Below are positions 34,984 through 42,662 of a DNA stretch of 64,000 nt, in pieces (positions within the stretch are counted from its first letter, which is position 1; each line of letters begins with the position of its first letter). Origin of the DNA: JASHPR01 sp963833885 (GTDB lineage Bacteria > Actinomycetota > Actinomycetes > Streptosporangiales > Streptosporangiaceae); the NCBI GenBank assembly GCA_963833885.1, contig CAWHZU010000015.1, positions 186,001 to 250,000 on the forward strand, given 5' to 3'. A model generated the notes under the pieces. The model worked only from the letters and a program-made list of their open reading frames with translations. It searched no databases and had not been told where the DNA came from. The translations under genes were made by a program, and so were the position numbers.

Positions 34984-35799
34984 GTGGAAGACAGGCAAAC
35001 CGCCAAACTCGGCAACCGCGAAGCGGCTCACGAGCTTCTGCCCGTCGAAGCGCGCGAATCTGTTTCGGGCGAGATAGCCAGGAAGCTTCTTGACTACCTG
35101 TTGTCCGGTGTATTGCTGCCCGGCGATCGCCTGCCTTCCGAGCGTGAGCTTTCGCGGACGTTCGGGGTTGGCAGGTCGGCGGTCCGCGACGCGCTGAAGC
35201 CGCTCACACTGCTCGGGATCATCGACGTACGCCAGGGAGACGGCACGTACCTGCGGGCTACCGAGTCGGAGCTGCTGCCCAAGGCCGTCGAGTGGGGGCT
35301 GCTGCTCGGCCAGCCAGGCGCTCTTGATCTCGTCGAGGCGCGGCGCCACATCGAGGTCGCGCTGGCCACCCTGGCGGCGCAGCGGCGGGATGAGCAGGAC
35401 CTGAAGGATCTGCGGAAGCTGCTGCTCCGGATGGAGCAGGCCAAGGACGACGACGACTTCATCGAAGCGGACATGGAGTTCCACCTGCGAATCGCCGATG
35501 CCGCGAGAAACAGCGTGCTGGCCGGAATCCTCATGAACATCCGTTCCCTCATCCAGGTCTGGATCACGCGCGTCACGTACGCCGCCGATTCCGTGACGCC
35601 CTCGTACCAGGAGCACGTGCCGATCATGGAGGCCCTTGAGGCCAAGGACCCGGCAGCGGCCGCGACGGCCATGGCCGTCCACCTCGACTCGGCCGGTGCC
35701 AAGCTCTCCAGGACGCTTGAAGCGGAAAGAGCAACATCCGCGGCGCCGTCGGAAGACCTGAAGGAGGCCAAGGTCGGCCCTTCGGCCGGGCGGTCCTGA
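34984..35799 (+). CDS. GntR/FadR-family transcriptional regulator
   Basis: This 271-residue protein has an N-terminal winged helix (DYLLSGVLLPGDRLPSEREL, FGVGRSAVRDALKPL, DVRQGDGTYLRA) and an all-helical FCD effector domain. The FCD metal/ligand residues include EADMEFHLRIADAARN near residue 160 and YQEHVPIMEALEAKD. It starts with GTG. Its place inside the operon suggests it controls the cluster, and the shared 17-bp sites at 29317 and 37883 are candidate operators. Confidence 0.9.
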   Translation: MEDRQTAKLGNREAAHELLPVEARESVSGEIARKLLDYLLSGVLLPGDRLPSERELSRTFGVGRSAVRDALKPLTLLGIIDVRQGDGTYLRATESELLPKAVEWGLLLGQPGALDLVEARRHIEVALATLAAQRRDEQDLKDLRKLLLRMEQAKDDDDFIEADMEFHLRIADAARNSVLAGILMNIRSLIQVWITRVTYAADSVTPSYQEHVPIMEALEAKDPAAAATAMAVHLDSAGAKLSRTLEAERATSAAPSEDLKEAKVGPSAGRS

Positions 35800-35800
35800 G

Positions 35801-36895
35801 ATGCCGGCGCAAACGTCGGCTGTCGTGCTCGGTACCGGCCGCATGGCTCCCGGCATAGCGGCGGCCCTGGCCCAGGCGGGTGCGCGGGTGACCGTGGCAG
35901 GCCGCTCGCTCGAACGGGCGATCCGAGCGGCCGAGCTGGCGGGCGCGGGCGTAACGGCCCGTGCACTTCAGCCGGGCACCTTCCGCGAGGCTCGCCTCGT
36001 CGTGGAGACCGTGACCGAGGACTTCGAGGTCAAGACGCGGGTGTACGCGCTGGTCGCGCCCTGGCTCGGCAGGGACACGGTCCTGGCTACCAACACCTCG
36101 GGGCTGTCCATCAGCGCGCTCGGTCGCGGCTTGCCGCGGCCCGAAGCGTTCGCGGGGCTGCACTTCCTGTACCCGGCGGATCTGACCGCGGTAGTGGAGA
36201 TCATCGCGGGCGAGGCCACCGCGGACGAGACCATCGGCGCGCTCAGCGACCTGGCCGCCCAGATGGGCAAGGCGCCGATCGTGGCCCGTCGCGACGTGCC
36301 GGGGTTCGTGTGGAACCGGCTGCAGCACGCGCTGCTGCGCGAGGCTCTGTGGCTGGTTGACCAGCAGGTGGCCGACATCGCCACGGTCGACGCCGCGGTC
36401 AGCGACGGCCTGGCGCCGCGCTGGCTGGCCGTGGGCCCGTTCGCAACGGTCGACCTGGGCGGCATGGACACCTGGTCGCGGGTGGCCACCGAGATCTTCC
36501 CGCACCTGGCGTCCGATCCGGGCCTCGCGGCCGCTCTGGACGAGCATGCGCGGTCCGGCACCACGTTCTACGAGTGGGGAGCGGGCGCGCAGGCGGACGT
36601 CGCCGACCTGCGCTCGCGGACCATCGAGATGTCCCGGGAGGTCAACGTGGAGCGGCGCCGGCTGACCCCGGCGGCGCGGCCCGGCGGGACCCTGCGGGAA
36701 CTCGGCGACGGCGGCTATGGCCAGGCGCCGCTGGCGCGGCACGCCGCGGCGCTCCGCTCGATCGCCGACGCGCTGGACGCACGGCCCCTGCCCGAAGACA
36801 TCGCCCGCACAAGCGGCCAGCTGCGGCTGCTCGCTGCGCGTTACGAGGAGGCCGCGGCGCCGGCGCCGGGGACGCGCGAACAACCAGGCTGCTAA
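35801..36895 (+). CDS. 3-hydroxyacyl-CoA dehydrogenase-like protein
   Basis: This is a 364-residue 6-phosphogluconate-dehydrogenase-fold enzyme. GTGRMAPGIAAALAQAG is the Rossmann glycine motif at 11-16. NTSGLSISALGRGL carries the substrate-loop residues. GLHFLYPADLTAVVEII resembles the HFFNP motif with FLYPAD instead of FFNPA. DVPGFVWNRLQHALLREAL starts the dimerisation domain. It may act on a free hydroxy acid (L-gulonate dehydrogenase-like) rather than a CoA ester. It starts 1 bp after the GntR gene. Confidence 0.82.
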   Translation: MPAQTSAVVLGTGRMAPGIAAALAQAGARVTVAGRSLERAIRAAELAGAGVTARALQPGTFREARLVVETVTEDFEVKTRVYALVAPWLGRDTVLATNTSGLSISALGRGLPRPEAFAGLHFLYPADLTAVVEIIAGEATADETIGALSDLAAQMGKAPIVARRDVPGFVWNRLQHALLREALWLVDQQVADIATVDAAVSDGLAPRWLAVGPFATVDLGGMDTWSRVATEIFPHLASDPGLAAALDEHARSGTTFYEWGAGAQADVADLRSRTIEMSREVNVERRRLTPAARPGGTLRELGDGGYGQAPLARHAAALRSIADALDARPLPEDIARTSGQLRLLAARYEEAAAPAPGTREQPGC

Positions 36896-36921
36896 CGCGG
36901 CGGCCGGCGCGTCTTTGCCGG

Positions 36922-37827
36922 TCAGCCCGGGGCCGGGACGCCGCTGGCCGCGCGCAGCAGGGTCAGCATCACATCATTGAGCGGCGTCGGTACGCCCGCC
37001 CTGCGCCCGGCGCTGACCACCGCGCCGGTCAGGAACTCGGCCTCGAGCGCCCGGCCGCGCAGCCGGTCGAACAGCATCGAGTTCCCGGCGTCGGCCGGAA
37101 GCGCGCCGAGCCCGGAGACGATGCCTGCGACCTCCTCCTCGCTGACCGTGACGCCGTCCGCCGCGGCCACCGCGGCCGCCTCGGAGATCAGCTTCGCCGC
37201 GAGCGCGAGGACGCCGGGGTCTGAGAACACGTCGACCCGGCGGCCGGTGAGGGCCAGGATCGGGTTGTGCGCGACGTTGCCGAGCAGCTTGCGCCAGGCA
37301 ATGGCGCGGAAGTCGTCCTCCAGGCGGATCCGGATGCCGGTCCCCGCGAACAGGCCGGCAAGCCGCGTGCCTTGATTGCCGGCTGGCACGGCGATCTCGT
37401 TTCCGGCCCGCTGCCAGGCCTGCCCGCGCGCCAGCGGCTCGACGTTGATCTGCACGAGAGCGGGCACCACGGCCACGTCCGCCGCCAGGCCGCCGAGCCG
37501 GCTGGCGTGGTCGATGCCGTTCTGCAGCAGCACGATCACCGCGGAAGGGCCGGCGGCCGCGTCGAGCCACGGCCGCACCGAGGGCGTGTCCTGGGCCTTG
37601 GTCGCGATCAGCACCCAGTCCATGGGCTGCAGCGCCGAAGGGTCGGTGGCCGAGATCACAGGCAGTGCCACGGGTTCGCCGTCCCCCTGCCGCAGCACCA
37701 AACGATCGATCTTCTCCCTGACGCACACCGTGACGTCGCGGCCCGCGCGCACCAGGTTCCAGGCCACGCACGTCCCGACCGCCCCGGCTCCGATCACGGC
37801 GATGCGGGCCGACTGGTCGGCCACCAT
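36922..37827 (-). CDS. 2-dehydropantoate 2-reductase family protein
   Basis: This is a 301-residue ApbA/PanE-fold NADPH reductase. AVIGAGAVGTCVAWNLVRAG is at the N-terminus, VLIATKAQDT carries the conserved Lys region, LLQNGID is in the middle, and WRKLLGNVAHNPILALTGR carries the catalytic Lys. The C-terminus has FDRLRGRALEAEFLTGAVV. It is convergent with the cluster and divergent from the SMP-30 gene. True pantoate synthesis or a role with the cluster substrate cannot be separated. Confidence 0.85.
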   Translation of the reverse strand: MVADQSARIAVIGAGAVGTCVAWNLVRAGRDVTVCVREKIDRLVLRQGDGEPVALPVISATDPSALQPMDWVLIATKAQDTPSVRPWLDAAAGPSAVIVLLQNGIDHASRLGGLAADVAVVPALVQINVEPLARGQAWQRAGNEIAVPAGNQGTRLAGLFAGTGIRIRLEDDFRAIAWRKLLGNVAHNPILALTGRRVDVFSDPGVLALAAKLISEAAAVAAADGVTVSEEEVAGIVSGLGALPADAGNSMLFDRLRGRALEAEFLTGAVVSAGRRAGVPTPLNDVMLTLLRAASGVPAPG

Positions 37828-37882
37828 CCGGTTCCTAGACCAGGATGTCCGGGAAGGCATAGCCTGGACCATAACGACAACA

Positions 37883-37899
37883 TGGCGACCGGTCAACCA
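37883..37899. promoter_or_regulatory. Second copy of the 17-bp GntR-type operator
   Basis: TGGCGACCGGTCAACCA is the exact reverse complement of 29317-29333. It lies between the divergent reductase (start 37827) and SMP-30 gene (start 37952), 53 bp upstream of the latter, where it could control either gene. CAGTTGTGG follows, extending ACTGG-TTGA-CCGGT symmetry. Confidence 0.6.
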
Positions 37900-37951
37900 G
37901 TTGTGGCTGCGCGAGACCGGGTCGCATGGCGGTGCCGAGAAGGAGAACGTC

Positions 37952-38854
37952 GTGCCCGAAATGGCGGATCTCGCGGAACTTGACACCCTTGAGCGGCTCG
38001 CGACTGGGTTTAGCTTCACCGAGGGGCCGATCTGGCATCCAGAACAGTATCTGCTGTTCAGCGACATGCCACAGGACGTCAGGCGGCGGTGGGATCCGGA
38101 ACAAGGCATCACGGTCGCCATGAGTCCCGCTAACAAGTGCAACGGGATGACGCTGACGCGCGGGCTGTCCCTGCTGGTGTGCGAGCACTCGACGAGCAGC
38201 GTCGTGGTCGAGCATCCGTCCGGAAGGCGCGAGGTGCTCGCCAGCCATTGGGGCGACCGGGAGCTCAACGCCCCCAACGACATCGTCACCGGGCGCGACG
38301 ACTCGATCTACTTCTCAGACCCCGTCTACGGGCGGATGCCTGTCGACGGCATCGAGCGCGACCAGGACCTCGACTTCCAGGGCCTGTACAGGATCTTGCC
38401 GTCCGATGAGCTGCAGCTTCTCGTGGACGACTTCGACCAGCCAAACGGGCTGTGCTTCTCGCCCGGCTACGACAGGCTCTACGTCAACGACACTCCGCGC
38501 TGTCATATACGGGTTTTCGGCGTGGCCGAGAACGGCTCGCTCCGGGGCGGCGAGGTGTTCCACGAGAACATCGGCACCGGCGTCGTCGGCCCGACCGGCG
38601 AGCCGGAGGGTGGCGTCCCCGACGGGATGAAATGCGACGAGCTCGGCAACGTGTATTGCACCGGCCCGGACGGGATCTGGGTCATCGAGCCGGGCGGCTC
38701 GTGCCTCGGCGTCATCCCCGTACCCGAGATCGTCGCCAACCTGAACTGGGGGGACTCGGACTGGAAGACGCTTTACGTTGCCGCGACGACGTCGATATAC
38801 CGGATCCGGATGCGGGTTGCCGGGCACCCGGAGCCGTACATGCAGGCTGGCTGA
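37952..38854 (+). CDS. SMP-30/gluconolactonase family protein
   Basis: This is a 300-residue six-bladed beta-propeller. FTEGPIWHPEQYLLFSDMP supplies the metal Glu near residue 24. ELNAPNDIVTGRDDSIYFSD carries the Asn and Asp ligands. FDQPNGLCFSPGYDRLYVND and GVPDGMKCDELGNVYCTG follow. It should hydrolyse a sugar or aliphatic lactone, as expected next to a sugar-acid dehydratase. GAGAAGGAGAACGTC precedes the GTG start. Confidence 0.9.
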   Translation: MPEMADLAELDTLERLATGFSFTEGPIWHPEQYLLFSDMPQDVRRRWDPEQGITVAMSPANKCNGMTLTRGLSLLVCEHSTSSVVVEHPSGRREVLASHWGDRELNAPNDIVTGRDDSIYFSDPVYGRMPVDGIERDQDLDFQGLYRILPSDELQLLVDDFDQPNGLCFSPGYDRLYVNDTPRCHIRVFGVAENGSLRGGEVFHENIGTGVVGPTGEPEGGVPDGMKCDELGNVYCTGPDGIWVIEPGGSCLGVIPVPEIVANLNWGDSDWKTLYVAATTSIYRIRMRVAGHPEPYMQAG

Positions 38855-38986
38855 TCCCGCAGCCCCGCGCGCAGATGTCCTCTCGAGCTATGCATCGCCT
38901 TTTGTCGCTTGCCAGCGTGATGGGCTCTGGCGCACATCTCGTGATGGTAACGACGCCCAGAGCATCAGCCCGCCGGTCGGCAGGGG

Positions 38987-39532
38987 TCAGAAGTGGGCTT
39001 TGAGCTCGTCCAGCTCTCGTGCCCGCTCGCTGAGCCTCGCGTAGGCCGACCGTTCGCGGATACGGGCCAGAGCCCAGCGCGCGCCCTCCGTGCGGCTGGC
39101 CGCGATGCCCGCGGTGATCAGCGCGTCCAGCGTCGCCAGGTCCACGGGCCCGAGCTGGGCCATCACCGGGGTGAGACCGCGCGCGATCTCGTCCTCTTCC
39201 GGATCGAGCAGGGAGATGCCGTCCATCTTCATGATCCCGGTGGGGCGAAGGCCAGCGCTGCCGGGGACGTCGGTGGTGACCATGAACCCCTTGACCTCGG
39301 GAAGCCGCTGCGCGCGGAACTCCTCCAGGCGGTCGAAGTGTTCTTCCATCCAGGCGTCCCGCGTCGCGCCGTCTTGGCCGAGGATGACCCGCAGGTACAG
39401 TTCTCCCGGCTCGATCACCGGGTGGTCACCGTAGTGCAGCAGCATGAGCCGCGGCACCGCGTCCGGGGGGAACCGCTCCGTCGCCTCAGCATCGATCATT
39501 CGCTGGATGCGATCTATCGTCGCCGGTTCCAC
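38987..39532 (-). CDS. Protein of unknown function (181 aa)
   Basis: I do not recognise a domain. The sequence is acidic and mixed alpha/beta, with VPRLMLLHYGDHPVIEPGEL, WMEEHFDRLEEFRAQRLPEV and a helical C-terminus ending RARELDELKAHF. AGGAGG lies 5 to 10 nt before the GTG start, supporting real expression. It is convergent with the SMP-30 gene. It might belong to the cluster, but its own promoter region is on the far side. Confidence 0.65.
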   Translation of the reverse strand: MEPATIDRIQRMIDAEATERFPPDAVPRLMLLHYGDHPVIEPGELYLRVILGQDGATRDAWMEEHFDRLEEFRAQRLPEVKGFMVTTDVPGSAGLRPTGIMKMDGISLLDPEEDEIARGLTPVMAQLGPVDLATLDALITAGIAASRTEGARWALARIRERSAYARLSERARELDELKAHF

Positions 39533-39915
39533 GGCCGCCTCCTAATTACTTCGACCTGAAAAAGGGCTCGCCGTAAAATTCGCGGACCAAGCACAAGGGG
39601 TCGAGGCCATCATCCCGCCTGACCAACGATGATCAAGGGCCACCGCCTGAGTTTCAGGTCGAAGTAGCTATTCCTTCGGGCACGCGTACCACTCCTCAGC
39701 GAGGATCGCGAAGCCAAGCTCGGTGCTCCACTCGCCTTGAAGAACTCGTTGCAGACCAGGCGGGCCTTCTGCCGCATACCCAGCCGGCGGCCTGCGTGGC
39801 TGGCCCGGGTGATTTCGTTCACGAACGTGTAGCACGCCGGACACGGCGGCCACACATGCGTGCTGAATCCTGGTACGCGGCGTAACCGCAGCAAGAGCCG
39901 GGAGGGAGCAATCCG
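39533..39915. repeat. Gene-free stretch with 15-bp inverted repeat and coding remnant
   Basis: TACTTCGACCTGAAA (39547-39561) and TTTCAGGTCGAAGTA (39652-39666) are a perfect inverted repeat enclosing 90 bp. To the right, minus-strand reading of about 39668-39870 gives CPACYTFVNEITRASHAGRR then MRQKARLVCNEF in one frame. LQGEWSTELGFAILAEEWYA CPKE then stop follows in another, as though a small gene has been frameshifted. No intact gene is supported. Confidence 0.5.
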
Positions 39916-40203
39916 TTGATCAAGGTAGCCAAGCCGACGAGCATCGGCACCGTTCGGGTGACGTTCGTGCTGCCGGCCGCGGAGCCCGCTGGGGCCGTGT
40001 CCGTCGTCGGCGATTTCAACGACTGGAATCCGTACGCCCACCCGTTGCGCAAGCGCGCCAACGGGGTCCGCAGCGCCGTGGTCACCCTGCCCGCAGGCGC
40101 CACGCTGCGCTTCCGCTACCTGGCCGAGGGCGGCGTCTGGTTTGACGACGACACGGCTGAGGCGTGGGACGGCCAGGGCGTGACGATCACGATCCCGGGC
40201 TGA
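39916..40203 (+). CDS. Isolated glycogen-binding (CBM48/AMPK-type) domain protein
   Basis: This 95-residue protein is a single carbohydrate-binding module. TVRVTFVLPAAEPAGAVSVV and GDFNDWNPYAHPLRKRANG carry the starch-binding Trp. LRFRYLAEGGVWFDDDTAEAW is the second part. GGGAGGGAG lies before the TTG start. Stand-alone modules of this kind are common in actinobacteria; the partner enzyme is not in view. Confidence 0.8.
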   Translation: MIKVAKPTSIGTVRVTFVLPAAEPAGAVSVVGDFNDWNPYAHPLRKRANGVRSAVVTLPAGATLRFRYLAEGGVWFDDDTAEAWDGQGVTITIPG

Positions 40204-40247
40204 GGCCCGATCCGGGGGCTTGCCCAGCCCGCCGGTACCCTGAGCTG

Positions 40248-40832
40248 GTGCTTGGCGGCGACCGCCAGCCCGGCGGCAACGGGGACGGGACGCTGGCGTT
40301 CCGGTTCGCGCGCTCAGGCGACGTTTCCGCGATCGTCGATCTCGTCGAGTCCGCATACCGCGGGGAGTCCAGCCGGGCGGGCTGGACCACCGAGGCAGAC
40401 CTGCTCGACGGCCAGCGCACGGACGCCGAAGCGATATCCGCGGTGATCGCCGAGGCCGGCAGCGTCATGCTGCTGGCCGAGGCCGGCGGCCAGCAGGTGG
40501 GCTGCTGTCAGCTGCAGCAGCGGCCGGAGGCCGAGGCGTACTTCGGCATGTTCGCGGTCCGGCCCGGGAGCCAGGGCCAGGGCTGGGGCGGGCGGATCCT
40601 GGCGGAGGCCGAACGCCTGGCTCGTGACGAATGGGGCGCGAGCACGATGGTGATGAGCGTTCTGGACCAGCGCCCGGACCTGGTCGCCTGGTATGAGCGC
40701 CGTGGCTACCGCCGTACCGGCGAGACAACACCCTTTCCCTACGGCAACGAGCGGTTCGGCGTGCCGAAGCGGCCGGATCTGAGCTTCGCCATCCTGGCGA
40801 AGGCTCTGGCAAGAGAGGGACGATCACGATGA
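40248..40832 (+). CDS. GNAT family N-acetyltransferase
   Basis: This is a 194-residue GNAT. FRFARSGDVSAIVDLVESAYRGE is the N-terminal helix region. MFAVRPGSQGQGWGGRILAEAE carries the acetyl-CoA loop near residue 112. VMSVLDQRPDLVAWYERRGYRRTGE is motif B. It starts with GTG and overlaps the MetE-like gene by ATGA. The pairing suggests coexpression, but the acceptor is unknown. Confidence 0.8.
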   Translation: MLGGDRQPGGNGDGTLAFRFARSGDVSAIVDLVESAYRGESSRAGWTTEADLLDGQRTDAEAISAVIAEAGSVMLLAEAGGQQVGCCQLQQRPEAEAYFGMFAVRPGSQGQGWGGRILAEAERLARDEWGASTMVMSVLDQRPDLVAWYERRGYRRTGETTPFPYGNERFGVPKRPDLSFAILAKALAREGRSR

Positions 40833-41947
40833 AGACTTCCGCCGGGCGGATCCTGACCACGCACACCGGCAGCCTGCCCCGGCCCCCCGGCCTGGACCGG
40901 CACGACCTGCCGGCGGTCAGCGCGGCCGTGGCGGAGACCGTCGGCAGGCAGGTCGATGCGGGCGTAGACATCGTCAACGACGGTGAGGTCAGCAGAGTCG
41001 GGTACTCGACCTACGTGACCGAGCGGCTGTCGGGTTTCGGCGGCGAGCCGGTGCCCGTGTGGCGACGCGGTTATGACCAGTTCCCCGCGTTCTTCGAGAA
41101 GACGTTCGGCGATCCGCAGCTCGCTGCCGCCACGGCGAGCAACCCGAGCTGCGATGGGCCGGTCGCCTATCTTGACACGTCACTGGTCGAGGCGGACATT
41201 GCGAACCTGCTCGCCGCCGGCGGGGGCGCCACGGAGGTGTTCATGTCGGCGGCTTCGCCCGGCGTGATCGACATGTTCATGCCCAACCGCTACTACCCGA
41301 GCACCGAGGACTACCTGCTCGCGCTCGCCGACGCGATGAAGACCGAGTACGACGCCATCCACCGGGCCGGCCTGGTCCTGCAGCTCGACTGCCCCGACCT
41401 GGCCGCGACCTGGGCGCGGGAACCCGAGCGGACGCTGGAGGAGTTCCGCGGCGACGTCGCGAAGCGGCTCGAGGTGCTCGACTACGCCACCCGCGACATC
41501 CCGCCGGACCGGATCCGCCTGCACCTGTGCTGGGGCAACTACGAGGGCCCGCACCACACCGACATCCCGCTGGCCGGCATCATCGACCTTGTGCTGGCGG
41601 CGCGCCCCGCCGCGGTGTCGTTCGAGGCGGCCAACCCCCGCCACGAGCACGAGTGGAAGCTGTTCGAAGAGGTCAGCCTGCCGGAAGGCAAGGTGCTCAT
41701 CCCCGGCGTGCTGGACTCCACCACCAACTACATCGAGCATCCCGAACTGGTGGCCCAGCGCCTGGCCCGATACGCGGGCGTCGTCGGCCGGAGCAACGTG
41801 ATCGCGGGCACGGACTGCGGCTTTGCCACCTTCGCCGCGTTCACCCCGGTCGACCCGGCGATCGCGTGGGCCAAGCTCGCCGCGATGGCCGAGGGCGCCC
41901 GCCTGGCCAGCCAGGAGCTATGGGGTCGCGTGGCCAGCACGCCGTGA
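40829..41947 (+). CDS. Cobalamin-independent methionine synthase family protein (MetE C-terminal-like)
   Basis: This 372-residue TIM-barrel protein resembles the C-terminal catalytic half of MetE and uroporphyrinogen-decarboxylase-like methyltransferases. TTHTGSLPRP near residue 10, DGEVSR near 51, LQLDCPDLA, HLCWGNYEGPHH with the zinc His and Cys, and GVLDSTTNYIEHPE are present. GTDCGFATFA supplies the second zinc Cys. It lacks the N-terminal folate-binding half, so it may demethylate or cleave another substrate, as in catabolic MetE-like enzymes. Confidence 0.83.
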   Translation: MKTSAGRILTTHTGSLPRPPGLDRHDLPAVSAAVAETVGRQVDAGVDIVNDGEVSRVGYSTYVTERLSGFGGEPVPVWRRGYDQFPAFFEKTFGDPQLAAATASNPSCDGPVAYLDTSLVEADIANLLAAGGGATEVFMSAASPGVIDMFMPNRYYPSTEDYLLALADAMKTEYDAIHRAGLVLQLDCPDLAATWAREPERTLEEFRGDVAKRLEVLDYATRDIPPDRIRLHLCWGNYEGPHHTDIPLAGIIDLVLAARPAAVSFEAANPRHEHEWKLFEEVSLPEGKVLIPGVLDSTTNYIEHPELVAQRLARYAGVVGRSNVIAGTDCGFATFAAFTPVDPAIAWAKLAAMAEGARLASQELWGRVASTP

Positions 41948-41960
41948 CCGGGCGCCGGGG

Positions 41961-42662
41961 CTAGCTCGACTCCCGGGAACGGGGCACGACCAGCCCGGAT
42001 TCGTAGGCGGTCACGACCGCCTGCGTCCGGTCGCGCAGGCCCAGCTTGCCGAGTACCCGGCTGACATGTGTCTTGACGGTCTCCTCGGTGACCACGAGCC
42101 GGGCCGCTATCTCCGGGTTGGACAGGCCCTCGGCGATCAGCCGGAGCACCTCGGTCTCGCGCGGGGTGAGCTCGCGCAGCGCGGCCATTGCCGTGGGCGG
42201 CGTGGCCTGCCGCGGCCGGATCCGGGAGAACTCGCTGATCAGCCGGCGGGTGACGGCCGGGGCGAGCAGCGCTTCGCCGGCCGCGATCACGCGCACGGCA
42301 TCGAACAGCCGCTCCGCGGTGACGTCCTTGAGCAGGAAGCCGCTGGCACCGGCGCACAGCGCGTCGTAGACGTAGTCATCCAGGTCGAACGTGGTGAGGA
42401 TGAGGATGCGCGGACCGCCCTCCTCGTCCGGCTCGGCCAGCTGCCTGGTGGCCTCGATGCCGTCGGTGCCCGGCATCCGCACGTCCATCAGCACGACGTC
42501 CGGCCGGAGCTCGCGGCAGATCCTGACCGCCTCGCCGCCGTCGACCGCGGTGCCGACGACCTCGAAGTCCGGCTGGGTGTCCAGCAGCGTCGCGAACCCG
42601 GTGCGCACCACCTGATGGTCGTCGGCCACGACGATCCTGATGAGCTGGGTCGGCGCGGTCAT
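41961..42662 (-). CDS. NarL/LuxR-type response regulator
   Basis: This 233-residue protein has a receiver with acidic D14/D15, phosphoacceptor D60 in VVLMDVRMPG and Lys in GFLLKDV. A C-terminal LuxR HTH (LTPRETEVLRLIAEGLSNPE, VTEETVKTHVSRVLGKLGLR) follows. It overlaps the upstream kinase gene by ATGA, forming a cognate pair. The divergent ABC transporter is the probable target. Confidence 0.93.
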   Translation of the reverse strand: MTAPTQLIRIVVADDHQVVRTGFATLLDTQPDFEVVGTAVDGGEAVRICRELRPDVVLMDVRMPGTDGIEATRQLAEPDEEGGPRILILTTFDLDDYVYDALCAGASGFLLKDVTAERLFDAVRVIAAGEALLAPAVTRRLISEFSRIRPRQATPPTAMAALRELTPRETEVLRLIAEGLSNPEIAARLVVTEETVKTHVSRVLGKLGLRDRTQAVVTAYESGLVVPRSRESS

